Positions 8,201 to 20,200 of a DNA stretch of 64,000 nucleotides are shown here, one piece after another (position 1 is the stretch's first letter; each line of letters opens with the position of its first letter). The stretch is taken from NCBI GenBank assembly GCA_009667805.1, contig CM019071.1, positions 44,651,593-44,715,592 of the forward strand. Reading direction: 5' to 3'. The notes below the pieces were generated by a model. That model made no database searches. It was not told where the DNA came from and saw only the letters and a list, made by a program, of their open reading frames with translations. The position numbers and the translations under genes are program-made. The stretch comes from Leptobrachium leishanense. Taxonomy: Eukaryota > Chordata > Amphibia > Anura > Megophryidae.

Positions 8201-10769
8201 AAAAGCTGCATGATGAAATTGATCGTGTGATTGGCCAGAACCGAGGCCCGAACATGGAGGACCGGATTAAGATGCCCTACATGAATGCTGTGATCCATGA
8301 GATCCAGAGATTCAGCGACGTGATCCCTATGAATGTCCCTCACACAGTGATCAAGGACACGTCCTTTCGGGGTTACACCATTCCCAAGGAAAGTATTGTC
8401 GCACAAGGAATCCATGGACGGGAAACATAATTGGGATATTTGCATTTTTTTTGGATCGATTCGGTGGTTTTGCAGCAGGTCGTTGGATGCTTTCAGCTTT
8501 TTTTGGGATTGATTCAGTGTTTTTTAGGCAGCTTTTCTGATCAATTTGGCGGTTTTGCAGTGGTGTTTTCGGATGCATTCGATGGCTTGTTCCTTGCACT
8601 TCGGGACCCTGCGGTGAAGGCTGAAGGGTTGGGGAATTTAATTCCCCGAAGTGCAGGGAACGAGAGAGCACTGACATGTCGGTGACATTTTCGGTACTCT
8701 CTGAATAACCCTGTATCCGATATAAAGGCAGAGAGTCTAATAACTCATTTATACGAACAGGATTATTCACAGAGAGCCAGTCTGGCCCACAAAATTGCAC
8801 CGAACAGTGAATTTTCCCTTACGGTGCAATTTCGTGGCCATTCGGCTACTCAAAAACCTGGCAGTTCGCCAAATATTTACGTACTGCCAGCGAAATACGG
8901 TGACTGTTCGGCGGCAGTGAAATCCCCCATAGAGAAGCAATGGTTAATCTATTCACAGACACCGAACAGCAGAGAAATGTCAGTGAAATGCTTTGTGTTT
9001 TGCCGCATTTCGGCTCACTTCGGTGATTCCATTTCGCCAAAAATATGGTGAATTCACTATTTAGCGAATGGTCACCGTATTTTGCCGAAATTGGAGTCAA
9101 TGTAGCAGTTATCAAACGTGGCCGAAAACCATTGACTTGCATCGATAACATCTACATTGCGCTGAATTGGCTTCATCAAATTTCACTGAACCGAAAGAAA
9201 AAAAAATAGGAAGTATCCTGTTCTCCGAAGAGGAGGTTAAATTAATAAAAATGCTGTAAAAACGTGTCTAAATAATAAAAAAGGTCCTTTAAAAAAATAA
9301 TACAAAAAATGATTTATAAAAAAAAGTCATCTTAAAAATTTGAAATAAAAAAAACAAAAAGTTTTTTTGCAAAAAAATATAAAATAAATGATCTTTAAAT
9401 ATTTTTTTAAAAAAATATGACATTTATTACAATGAAACCTATGGGACTAGCTGTCTAAACCTGTCAGATTGAAACACCGAAGGTTTGGCTATTTTGACAG
9501 AATTTTGGTGCAATTCAGCGTTCTGTGAATAGAAGACACGATAGTCTTCCATAAAAAAATTTGGTGCTGCCGAATTACGTAAATATTGGACCGAATTTCA
9601 CTGTTAATTTTCCTGTTTTTGGAGAATTGACCGTTTAGTGAATCGACGAATTGCCGGAAATTGCAGAAATAAATTCACAGTTCGGAGCCAATATGGAGAT
9701 TAGTGAATAAATAACACATCATATTTTTTGTACTATGTTTATCATATATTTAGCAATTGATTCATTTAGATTTTAATGCAGGTTTTTTCGGCCTTTAATT
9801 ACATTTTGATACAGGGCACTGACGTGTATCCCTTGCTGTGTTCTGTCCTGCGCGACCCAACCCAGTTTTCAAATCCAGATAAGTTTAACCCTGAGCATTT
9901 CCTGGATGCATCTGGTTCCTTCAAGAAAAATGATGCCTTCATGCCATTTTCAACAGGTAGAAATGTTCCTTCACATATTAAGAATAAAGTGTATGTTTTA
10001 ATAGCCTATATAATAACAAATGATAATAATAATAATCATTGTTATTAACAAAAATATGTGAGATGCACATTATATAAAGATTACAATTAAATTTATTGTT
10101 GTGTGGAAATTCTATCTTATTTTTTACTTTTCATGATTGAATTTATTATAATTTAACTGGGTAATATTAAAATATTGAGCATTTCCTGGATGCATCTGGT
10201 TCCTTCACGAAAAGTGATGCCTTCATGCCATTTTCCACAGGTAGAAGTGTTCCTTCACAAATTAAGACTAAAGTGTATGTTTTAGTAGCAGGGACAATAT
10301 TATTATTACTAATAATAAATATTTTTATTTACACAAATGTATGAGATCCTTCTATAAGGATTATAATAGAATTTCCCCATCATAAAAAAACATAATTCAA
10401 TCTTCAATGACAATGTCTCACAGTGCCCGACTTGTAAAGAATCAAAGTGAAGTTTCTTTGTTTCCCTCATTATTCCTCAATCTGTGTGAAACGCGTCATA
10501 CAACGTTTACATTATGACTTTGCAAAGTCACGTTTAGAATTTTTAAACCACATATTTTTGTTTTTCCTCCCTCCTTTTTATTGGCAGGCAAGCGGACTTG
10601 CCTTGGTGCGAGCTTGGCTCGCATGGAACTCTTCCTGTTCGTGACCACCATCTTGCAGAACTTCAAGTTGACCTCCCCGAAGCAATTCTCTGAGTCTGAC
10701 TTGAATCCTCGAATGGCCGGATTTGTAAACCTCCCTATATCTTACCAGCTGTCGTTTGTACCTCGCTAA
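8201..10769 (+). CDS. Cytochrome P450 family 2, gene A, exons 7-9 (partial, probably decayed)
   Basis: Three exons with the standard CYP2 lengths: exon 7 at 8201-8388 (188 nt), exon 8 at 9815-9956 (142 nt), exon 9 at 10588-10769 (182 nt, stop TAA 10767-10769). Exon 7 encodes the K-helix ExxR in HEIQRF. Exons 8 and 9 join to the haem loop FSTGKRTCLG with the axial cysteine. Coding is open throughout. However, the base pair after exon 7 is GA rather than GT (8389-8390). The nearest GT at 8393 adds four bases and leads to a TGA at the start of exon 8. Exons 1-6 are not seen between 1 and 8200 and may lie beyond the left edge. The gene is likely a pseudogene or needs an unusual splice. A duplicated exon 8 piece lies downstream. 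Confidence 0.75.
8425..8713. mobile_element. Right part of a CAGGGTTATTCA-terminus MITE
   Basis: Ends with TCTCTGAATAACCCTG, the inverse of the family terminus. Its interior matches, in reverse, the copy at 12965-13780. No left terminus is evident; it starts just after exon 7 of gene A. Confidence 0.65.
8757..9716. mobile_element. MITE of the TTATTCA-terminus superfamily, divergent copy
   Basis: Begins CAGGATTATTCACAGAGAG, ends around TTAGTGAATAA, and contains the family interior (TTCGGCGGCAGTGAAATCCC and an AT-rich poly-T/A centre). The boundaries are approximate. Confidence 0.55.
10177..10240 (+). pseudogene. Duplicated 3' part of CYP2 exon 8
   Basis: The last 64 nt of exon 8 (9893-9956) recur here with few changes, followed by the same GTAG donor and about 130 bp of matching intron sequence. 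There is no 5' exon portion and no convincing acceptor. It is a local tandem duplication of roughly 280 bp inside intron 8. Confidence 0.85.
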
Positions 10770-10770
10770 A

Positions 10771-12729
10771 TATTATGCTAGTGTTACCAAGTGACCCCTG
10801 CGGCTGTTGGACACATTGGTCATCGATTTTTAACAGTTCTTGCTTTATAGAATATAGAATTACACATAACACCTGGGCAGAGTGTTTCACGCATATATTG
10901 TATTTAGATAATGGAGGAAAGAACATTTTGTCAATTAAAAAGAGGGTTTTTTCATGGTAAAACCAATAAAAAATGGAATTCTCTCCCTAAAGATGTTTTT
11001 CAGTTAATCAATGCCTTTATACTAGGACTTAAGCCATTTTGGGCACAATTAGAAACTACACCAAGAGGTAGTTTTTCCCTTCTTTTGAAAGAACAGCAGA
11101 CACAGGGATTTATGGAAGGTTGACCATGATGGGCATTAAAGCTCTAAATCTGCCATTAGAAATAATGGGACCCCTTACTGAGCCACTAGTCAGGACCTCC
11201 TTCCCCAGCTGCCCATGCCATCAAGCTAGTTAAACATAAAACATGTTGCCACCTTTCCTTGCTTATAAAATGTTGACAGGGAGTAGGTTAAATCCAGCAA
11301 GTAATGGACCAGCAAGAGGATACATTGTATGCCCTGGTGGTCTGGCAGGGGAGCGCATACTAAATAACCCGATGCAGCGCATACTAAATGACCCTTAATT
11401 GAAGGAGCTGAGAGTTCCTGAAAGGACCCGGATGTCGCAGTCGACCAGGAAAAGTCTTGTTATCCCAGTTGGCTTATCCTGGCTGATATGGAGGGACCCT
11501 TATATCTGTGGCTACTAGCAGGTTTGGCAAGTGTCAGACCCCCCTTGACCCACTGGTCCCCTGAACATGTCATTGGATGTCACCCCCTGATGGCAGCCCT
11601 GGTCACTGCTCCTTTATTCAACCTATGTAACAAGAGAGATCTGAAATGTACTGGCAAATTAACTCTTGGTTTCCATTTCTGAATCTTCTCTCTTTTCCTT
11701 TGGTTCATACATGTCTATATTTGAGGTTGATACCAGACCCATGTTTTTCACAAATACCTTGGCTTCCAGATAAAGAGTGACCCATTCGATCTTCACTCAC
11801 CAAACACTCTCTTATCAATGCCTCCATCTTTACATAAAATAAATTTAATACACACCTACATACCTTCAAGTCAAGTCCAAGTCAATGACTCTTCAATGCC
11901 ATCAATATCTCCAAGGCTCCACCTTCGAACTGGGCCTCCTGTCTCTCGAGAGTTAGATACTCCACCACTAAGGAACGCAAGCAATCCCAGCACTCAACAA
12001 ACCCACAACTTACATAATACAGCAAGATATCCCTCTTGTTCCCACAAATATACCGGCCTGATGCACACTATTTTACATGTAGACCCAAAGCTTGCATGCC
12101 TGTCCTCCGAAACCTGCCATCTTGTTCTTATTCTGTTTTCAGGCTTTTTGTTGTTTCCCCTTTACTAAGGGCTTCATTCACTTAGTGCCGAGTTGATGGT
12201 GACAGATGTATCTCCTCTTTAATCACAAAGTTGTAGAGTAGTATTTGTTAACGTTGACCATTGATCCTGATTCACCAAACTCACTGAGACAAGTTGGCCA
12301 TTGACCCGGATTTAACCATCATGTCCCCGTACATTTAACTGAGGTGACACTGACAATGACACCACTTAGGGGATGGATCACAAAGTATTAAGCATAACAT
12401 GAAGTGTTGACCTCATATTGACAATAAAGAATAAATATTGCAGTGTTTGCAGCCTCCATTAATCCATTGACGGCAATCCATGATGCAAAAAAAGGAAACG
12501 GTTTAAAGTGCTGGATTACCTGGACAGTTATCCTACGGGCAGGGTTGTCTTTCCTCTTGTATCATGTACGTCTCCTGTTGTGCTTCCCCATTGTAAACTG
12601 CAACGGAATCTGTTGGCGCTGTGTAAGTACTTGTAACTAAAACTGTAACCATGGAGTGATGAAACACATAGTATAATAAAAGGTAGACACGGTCTAATGG
12701 AGGTTCCATTGGTCTGTGTGATAATGTGT
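10771..12729. other. Convergent spacer between genes A and B, left part
   Basis: No gene recognised. A piece at about 10945-11120 translates to text containing KKWNSLPKDVF, which resembles the C-terminal tail of CR1/L2-type ORF2 (WNSLP), so it may be a LINE relic. The rest shows no motif. Confidence 0.35.
10934..10970 (+). terminator. Candidate polyadenylation signals of gene A
   Basis: ATTAAA at 10934-10939 and AATAAA at 10965-10970 lie 165-200 bp after the gene A stop codon. Motif match only. Confidence 0.35.
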
Positions 12730-12964
12730 ATAAGAGCATGTATGTGGCTGTATGAGTGTGTATGTGGCTGTATGAGTGTGTATGTGGCTGTATGAGTGTG
12801 TATGTGACTGTATGAGTGTGTATGTGGCTGTATGAGTGTGTATGATTGTGTATGTGGCTGTATGAGTGTGTATGTGACTGTATGAGTGTGTATGTGGCTG
12901 TATGAGTGTGTATGATTGTGTATGTGGCTGTATGAGTGTGTATGTGACTGTATGAGTGTGTATC
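12730..12964. repeat. 20-bp minisatellite
   Basis: About 12 copies of TGTATGAGTGTGTATGTGGC, with occasional 10-bp partial units (TGTATGATTG). It abuts the MITE that begins at 12965. Confidence 0.92.
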
Positions 12965-13780
12965 AGGGTTATTCAGAGAGCACAAAATGTCACCAGCATG
13001 TCGGTGCTCTCCCGTTCCCTGCACTTTAGGCGAGCTCGATTCACTGACCCTGCATTGAATTCAGTATTGGCTGCCGGGTCCATGAAGTGCGGTGAATTGA
13101 CCCGCTGAACTAATCAAAAATCCATTGCAAAACCACCACAAAACCTCCAAATTGATCTGAAAAGCCGCTGAAAACCTGCAGAATGCATCCTACGATCCGC
13201 CGCAAAACCGCCAAAATAGATCCAAAAAATGCCGACGAACTGCCAAACAGACCACCAACCAGCCGCTGGAAAAAGCCATCAAGTCGCCAAACGGGGTAAA
13301 GAAGAAAAAAAAAACAACCGCAACTTTAAAAGGCATTTTCAAAAAAAGTACTGCATGAAAATGCCTGGAACAATATGTAAGGTCCGAGAATAATAATAAA
13401 AATGTCCGCTAGAAAAAAAAACGCAATTTGAAAAAAAAACATTAAAAAATTGACGAAAAAATCCTGAAAAATGGTAAAAAAATTGACTTTTGCTGCAAAT
13501 GAAAGGAATAAACGGTTGAAGAAATATTTTAGAAAAACAGGGAATATTTTTAACATTGAAACCTATGGGATTCGCTGATTAAACCTGTCGCATGAAACCA
13601 CTGAACATCAGGGCATTTCACTGACATTTCTCTGCTGTTCAATGTGAATAGATTAACCATTGCTTCTCTATGGGGGATTTCACTGCCGCCGAACAGGCAC
13701 CATATTACACTGACAATTCGTCAAAATGTGGCAAACGGCCTGCTTTTTAGTAGCGGAATGGCCACGAAATGTCACCGTAT
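12965..13780. mobile_element. CAGGGTTATTCA-terminus MITE, right end unclear
   Basis: Starts with CAGGGTTATTCAGAGAGCAC directly after the minisatellite. The interior has an AT-rich core (13260-13560) and the conserved block GGGGGATTTCACTGCCGCCG near 13671. The right terminus has decayed. Confidence 0.65.
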
Positions 13781-14239
13781 GTGTGCATATGCATGTGTGA
13801 TAATACAGTGGAAAAAAAAATCACAGAAACTGTAAACAAATAACAAGGAGAAGAATGGCATGACACGTGTATCTATGACCATAAACCATGTTCACAGGAC
13901 ACAAATAATACATGTTTGGCACATTATATTTTTGGCATGGCATTCCATGAGAAATTACATTTTTAGGTAGGATTTGGGAAATGAGTCTCTTACTCCAGAT
14001 TTCCATACAAGTTGTGAATGTAAGTCGATAAAAGTTACTTTTTATGCGTTTTACTCAGAAAATGAAATAAAAATATGTTACTAAAAATCTGCTCCACTTC
14101 AAAGTCCCTGGAGTCTCTACCAATGCTGCCAGGAGCTCCACCAAGGCCAAAGCATAGCGATCAGAAAGTGGGCATGGTCCTCCATCACCGTTGGCTTTTC
14201 TAGAGTCCATCCACCATTAGGACACACGTCGAGACTCTA
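13781..14239. other. 3' flank of gene B
   Basis: Non-repetitive sequence downstream of the gene B stop. No clear AATAAA is seen on the minus strand within 200 bp. Confidence 0.35.
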
Positions 14240-17200
14240 TTAGCGAGCAGTCAAATACAACTCATAAGTACGACAGAAAGACCCATTTCTCCCAGACTGA
14301 GGAGTTATATCGATGTCTGCAGGATCCATAATGCTATTCAGGTTGAACGTCTGCAGGATGGAAGTCACAAAGAGAAAGATCTCCATCCTTGCCAGGCCTT
14401 CTCCAGGACAAATCCTTTTCCCTGGAAATAACCGACACAAACAAAAGGCTTCAGTAACACAACAAAAACAATATTTAAGAAGTGAAAGGGCACAAGCTTA
14501 GTGTGCAGAGTTTATTGTCGCCATCCATATCTCTAAAAGCTCCCTATAACATCTATGGTCATGGTGGCATAATGAAGACCAGGCATGGGGTGCCCATACT
14601 GTCACCCTACCTGCAGAGAAAGGGATGGAGGCTTCGTTCTTCTTGAAATGACCATTGTCATCGAGGAAGTTACCAGGGTCAAACTTTTGGGGATTCTTGA
14701 AATATTTTGGGTCTTTAAGAGCAGAACTCAACATTGGGAAAATCATGGTGCCCTGAAAGAGAAAGAAGACATCACAATGGTTCTGGGTTGTGGTTTGAAT
14801 TTTTAAATACAAAAGCTGAATTTCATTAACAAGAGCAAACCAAGGCGTCGATTTAATTCGACCCGACTCCAGAAATCGGAACCTTCTTTAACCTCATTTT
14901 TAGGTGTAGGAAATTCAGATTCAGGGTTACTGGCATTTCGATTCACGATAAGAATTTGGCTCAGATACCGGTTCTTGGGGCTTTACTTTCTGTAGGAAAT
15001 ATCAGCTTTATCGATTCAATTCCACTTTATCAATATGATGGTTTCTGATGCTAAAAGTGCTGAAAAATGGATTTTCAGGCAGAAGAATAGAAGGAACGAG
15101 ACAAACTCCGATGCTTCAAAATGGATTTCAAACAGACATGTTTAAAATGTAAAAACCTGTAGGATGCTGGACGAAAATAAGCTTTTTTGGACATTTTACC
15201 AATCAACATTTTTTCAGACCAGAAGAATCGTTTGAATATTGGATCTGACTGAATTATTTGATATTTGATAAAAATTTTCCCCAAAAGTAGCCAGTATTGT
15301 TTCCAAAAATCAGCCGATAGAATTAAGTCGAGCCGTAGGTTAGTAAAAGCTATTTTTCAGTACAAATTTTCCAGGTTTGAAAAGAAGGCGTCTTACATTA
15401 GGAAGCCGGCACAAGCTGGTACGTTGTCTACACAATGTCAATATTTGAGTTTGTCTATCATTTACATGTCCCTTTCCCGTCTATCAGAAATACAGAAATC
15501 ACTTTATGTGCCGCTTAATCAATATAGATGAAATCCACTTGGAGGGGTCTACATGGATGAGTGGGAACAAGGGATGTTGATAAACCTCTCATTTCTGTTC
15601 ATTTCCAGGAGCTCTCTGCTGCGACTTCCCTAGAATTATGATGGAGCCGCCCAGATCACTTTGCATGGAAAGCTTAGCAGATCTTGTTTTATTGAAACTA
15701 ACTCATTGAGATATACTTGGATAATAAATCACCACTTTGAGAACTTTAGATTTTGACGTTTAATGTTTCTAAGACCAGTTCTGAAAATGAGAATTTACAA
15801 GGGAACTGCGTGGTTGGGAACAAAATAGTCAAATTTGAAGGAAAAAAAGAACGTGCTTTGGATAATTTCCTTACAGGGTTCTTCAAAGAGATCCAAATTG
15901 GGGCCGAAAGGTAACCGTACAGTGAAATTCAGCGTACAGTTTCCTGGCCATTCGGCTATTCAGAGAGCAGGTGGTTCACCAAATCCTGGCGAATTGCCGG
16001 CACATACGTGCCTGTTCGGCGCCTGTTCGAGGGCAGTGAAATCCCCATAGAGAAGCAATGCTTCGGCTATTCAGAGAACACAAACCAGCAGTGAAAAGTT
16101 GCCGAAATGCCCTGCTGTTCAGTGGTTTCATTCGGCAGGTTTATTCAGGAGAATCCTATAGGCTTCAATGTTAAAAATATTCCCGTTTTAATTCAATATC
16201 TAATAAACCGTTTAATATTATATTCTGCAGTAAAAAGTCTCTTTATTTATAGATTTTTTTAGGATCTGTTAGGTTTTTGGGATTTTTTTGACAATTTTTT
16301 TTAAAATCGTCTTTTTTAAATCGTCTTTTCTTTTTTCTGTAACAGCCCTTTTTATTATCATTCATTGGATCTTTATATGTAAATTCTAGACATTTTTGCT
16401 CATTAGTTTTTTTGCAAACAGGGTTTCAATATTCCAACTTTCAAGCGTACTGTTTTTTTTTTTTTCTTCACTCCATTCGTCTGCAGTGTCGTCTTTTTCC
16501 GGCAGCTGCTCTGCACTGTGATCGGCGGCTAGTCGGGTTTCTCCGGAGTGTTCGGCAGGGTTAATCCAGATGTTTTTGTGGGTTTTCATTAGCGTTCGCC
16601 GGGTTTTGCAGTGCGTGCTCGGCAGGTTTTCCCTGCACTACGATGGCCTGTGGTGCTTGCTGAATACACCGCAGGGTCGCCGAAATGGGTTTGCCAAATC
16701 GCACCAAGTTGAAGAGAACGAAAAGTCACGGAATGTGTGGTGACTTTAATTCTCTTTGAATAACCCTGTTAGTTTTTTTCTCAAGTTCTTAATTCCCTCT
16801 CAAACGTCCAACAAATCCCCATCCTTTGTAGTAACCCAGTTGGTTCTCAGTCCATTGAGATCCGGGCCGGGAAAATTTACCCTACAGACGTTCATGTATC
16901 GAGAAACTCAACCAACCACGGACAAACTGCAGAGCTTCCCTAAGCCAATTCTAATTCTTATTTTTATTCATAATTGTTGTTCTTGGTGTATCTGCCCATA
17001 CCTAGAACCTCCTAAGGCTGAAGAGTTATCTGGAACCGAAGTCCTTTCCAGATGAAGCAATAAGAAGACAGGAACATTGTTGTTCAAAGAAGAATTTCTT
17101 GACATCTCCATTCACGTCTGTACAGTGGATGGGATCAGAGCTATATCCATGTTGCCGTCTCTTGAGAGCTCTTTGAGATCTGAACTCAATGAAGGACCCT

Positions 17201-20200
17201 GGAGTCTCTCCAAGCTGATGTGCATTCTAAGCACTTTTAATAAATTCAGTTTTTACTTATAAACAGAGGCTAGCAATAGCAGATCATGGACCTCGGATCC
17301 AACAGGCCACTTTCATTTTGTGTGTTCTACATTCTGAGTCATATCTCACACCTATTGTCCTACCCATACCAATAAATGACTCTGTTCCTGACCTGAGGGA
17401 TCCTGTGGCCCTGGAAAGTGACTGTATGGCTGACAGAGTGAGGCAGGTTCAGAGGAGCTATATCAGCAAACCTCTGAATCTCGTTGAGCACAGCTTCCGT
17501 ATAGGGCATCTTGCTTCGATCTTCAATAGATGGGCAACGGCCCTGCCCAACCACCAGGTCAATCTCCTCCTGGATTTTCCCTGCAAAACAGCAATCATTA
17601 CTCTTCATAGTGGTGGATACGCAGAGTAGCCATTCTTATGATTTTTAGGGCCAACAGACAAAAATTCTGAATTTTCTTGGGATGGGAATAATGGGGTCTT
17701 CAAATTAATAATTCATTATAAACTGAGACTCGATGCGAGACTGTTACAATAACCACTTACTGTACTAGGAGCCAAACGCAGAATTTCAGGCAGTTGCTAA
17801 AGTATACTGGTGTTGTACACCGTTGCTAATATTGGTCATCACACACAAACAGTGCCATCTGCAGGACCCCGGAAAATGACTCATTCACTCTAGAAAGGAG
17901 GAAGCCAATCATGCCCTCCTCTACTATGAGAGACTATCGTTAAGAAGATTTTTTTCATCTGTGTTTTAATGTGGTATTAAGTTAATTTGCAGAAGCAAAC
18001 AAAATCACATTTCACCAGTTTCTAGGAATCAGTACTTTTTTTTTACTTACCTTTGAATCACTTATTCTCCACCTTCCAGTGCATTAGCACAAAGAAACTA
18101 CAGTAAAGGTCACAGAAAATGTAATTAACTTGCCATAGCAGCCAAGCTGCAGCTATTAAAGCTTGGAATAGGCCAAGAGCCATTAAGTATAATGACCCTG
18201 TAACTGAACCACATTTTGCTGCTTGCTTTTAACTGCATTTTATTTATTCCAGGACTAACTGAAGCAGCCACTTGGCAAAATGCCCGTCTTACTGTTCATC
18301 AGTGTGTTATTACTTCATTATTTTTTCACATATATTGTTTTGTAAGCACGATTCTTCCCCTGTTTTGGTTACACCCTCAGAATCAGCTAGAGGGCAGTTG
18401 GAAAGTATGACGTACTGTTGAGAAAGCACACTGAGATGATGCAATATTGAGAAAGAACCCTTGAGATGGGGAAGTGTGGGGAGGAAACAGGGCAGAACCA
18501 CAGCTGCTCCCTCTTAGTGTAGCTTATTTTCCCCAAGGCAATTTGAATAAAAGAGAATTCCGTAATAAAATTTCATTCTGCTTTCACCCTTACCTCAGGT
18601 CCTGTGTCTGATTTTGGGTACAGCTATAATCACACGCTCTGTTCCTTGCAGGAAAGCTACCTTGCCTTATAGAAGCAGCTACGACTCGGTTCTTGTTAGG
18701 ATCCCCTGAGCAAGCCACTATAATAACTGCTCTGCACCAGAAGAGCTACTCCTGCAGAAGATGGAGCCAAAAGAGTGCACTGAATGACCCAAAGTCATAC
18801 ATGTTATCAGCTCTCCGATTAACCCCTTTAATCCAGGGCAGCCCTGGGAGGTAGGCAGCCTGAAAGACAAGGGGTGGCATAGCATGCCCCACATCTCTCC
18901 GGAAACTCCCCCGGCTCGCCTTCCTTTCCTTTTGGCTGATCACCGCAATTGGCTGCAGGCGGGACTGCCAGAACTTCAGGTGTTGGGCCTCAGCAAAGGG
19001 AGGTGTGGTGGGCATTATAGGCCATCCCTCAGTGTTCAGGCCCACCCACCACCAGGACAGAAAAGCTTACTCGGCATCATGAAGGTGTTATTTAAAACAG
19101 ACCCACTGGAATAGGGTCCATTGCCGTGCGCTGTAACAAATACTTATTTATATGCAAAGTATTTTACAGTTATAGTCATGTTCTGTGTATAGTCTATCCC
19201 AGGCTGCTGTTGATCTGTAGTGTCCCCAGAGCCGTAGTTCACCTACACATTATTTCATTGAATGCAGTCTCTACTTTTGAACCTCATAGACTTCCGTGCA
19301 AGGCAGAAGGAGATGAGGTGACAGTAGAGCATGGCGTAATGCAACTGAATGGAGTCTTAGCTGAGATAGCTGTTTCCCCTTTGTATAAAGGCTGGAGGTG
19401 GAGAATTTTGGGAGTTAGGTAACGGTCAGTAGAAAATATGTAAATACACAGGAGGAAAGGGAGGAGACAGAGGACGGGTGTAAGTGTGAAATTAAAGAAT
19501 AATCAGCCCTTTATCCTTTTTATACAGGTAAACGATACAGTGAACGGGGTTTTAGTCCAACTTACTGGCCACGTCCGGATGTTTCAGAAGAATCCGCAGG
19601 CTGTGCCTCAGAGTCATGGTGGTGGTTTCTGTTCCACCAAAGAACAAATTGGAAATGATGGCAAACAAATTCTCGTCGTTAAATTCGGTGGTGGGGTTGT
19701 CCTTTTCCTGCATAGAAGATAGCAAAGAGGAGAATAAAGAAATGTTGGGGATCTCGTCTCGTGATTTGTAAACTCAGCAGGGCTCACAAAAAGAGTTGGC
19801 AGGTCAGTAGAGGTTCTACCCTCAGAGGCAACATTGTCCTAAAGGCCAAGGTCAACATTGTATTGAAGGCTTGGTTCCTTTGCCCAAATTCAGTCACTTG
19901 GTGAGACAATCTACAGTTGGATTTTCCGTCTTGATGGAGGGAGAAAATAGACAAGTCTACAGTCCTGCTGTTACCTCAACTGGGAATAATCAAGAAAAGC
20001 CCAGAAAAACCCCAGCGCCATCTTTATCAGGAGGGTAATCAATGCATAATACTGAAGGAGATGGTAGAATGCTGAGGACGTACCCGTTTCATTTGCATGA
20101 GGTAACAGTCAATCAGGTCCCTGGGGAAGCTTTCTTCCAGGGTCTCTTTATGCTCCTTCACTTTCTCCATAAAAAATCCTTGCAGATTGGAAAAGAATGT

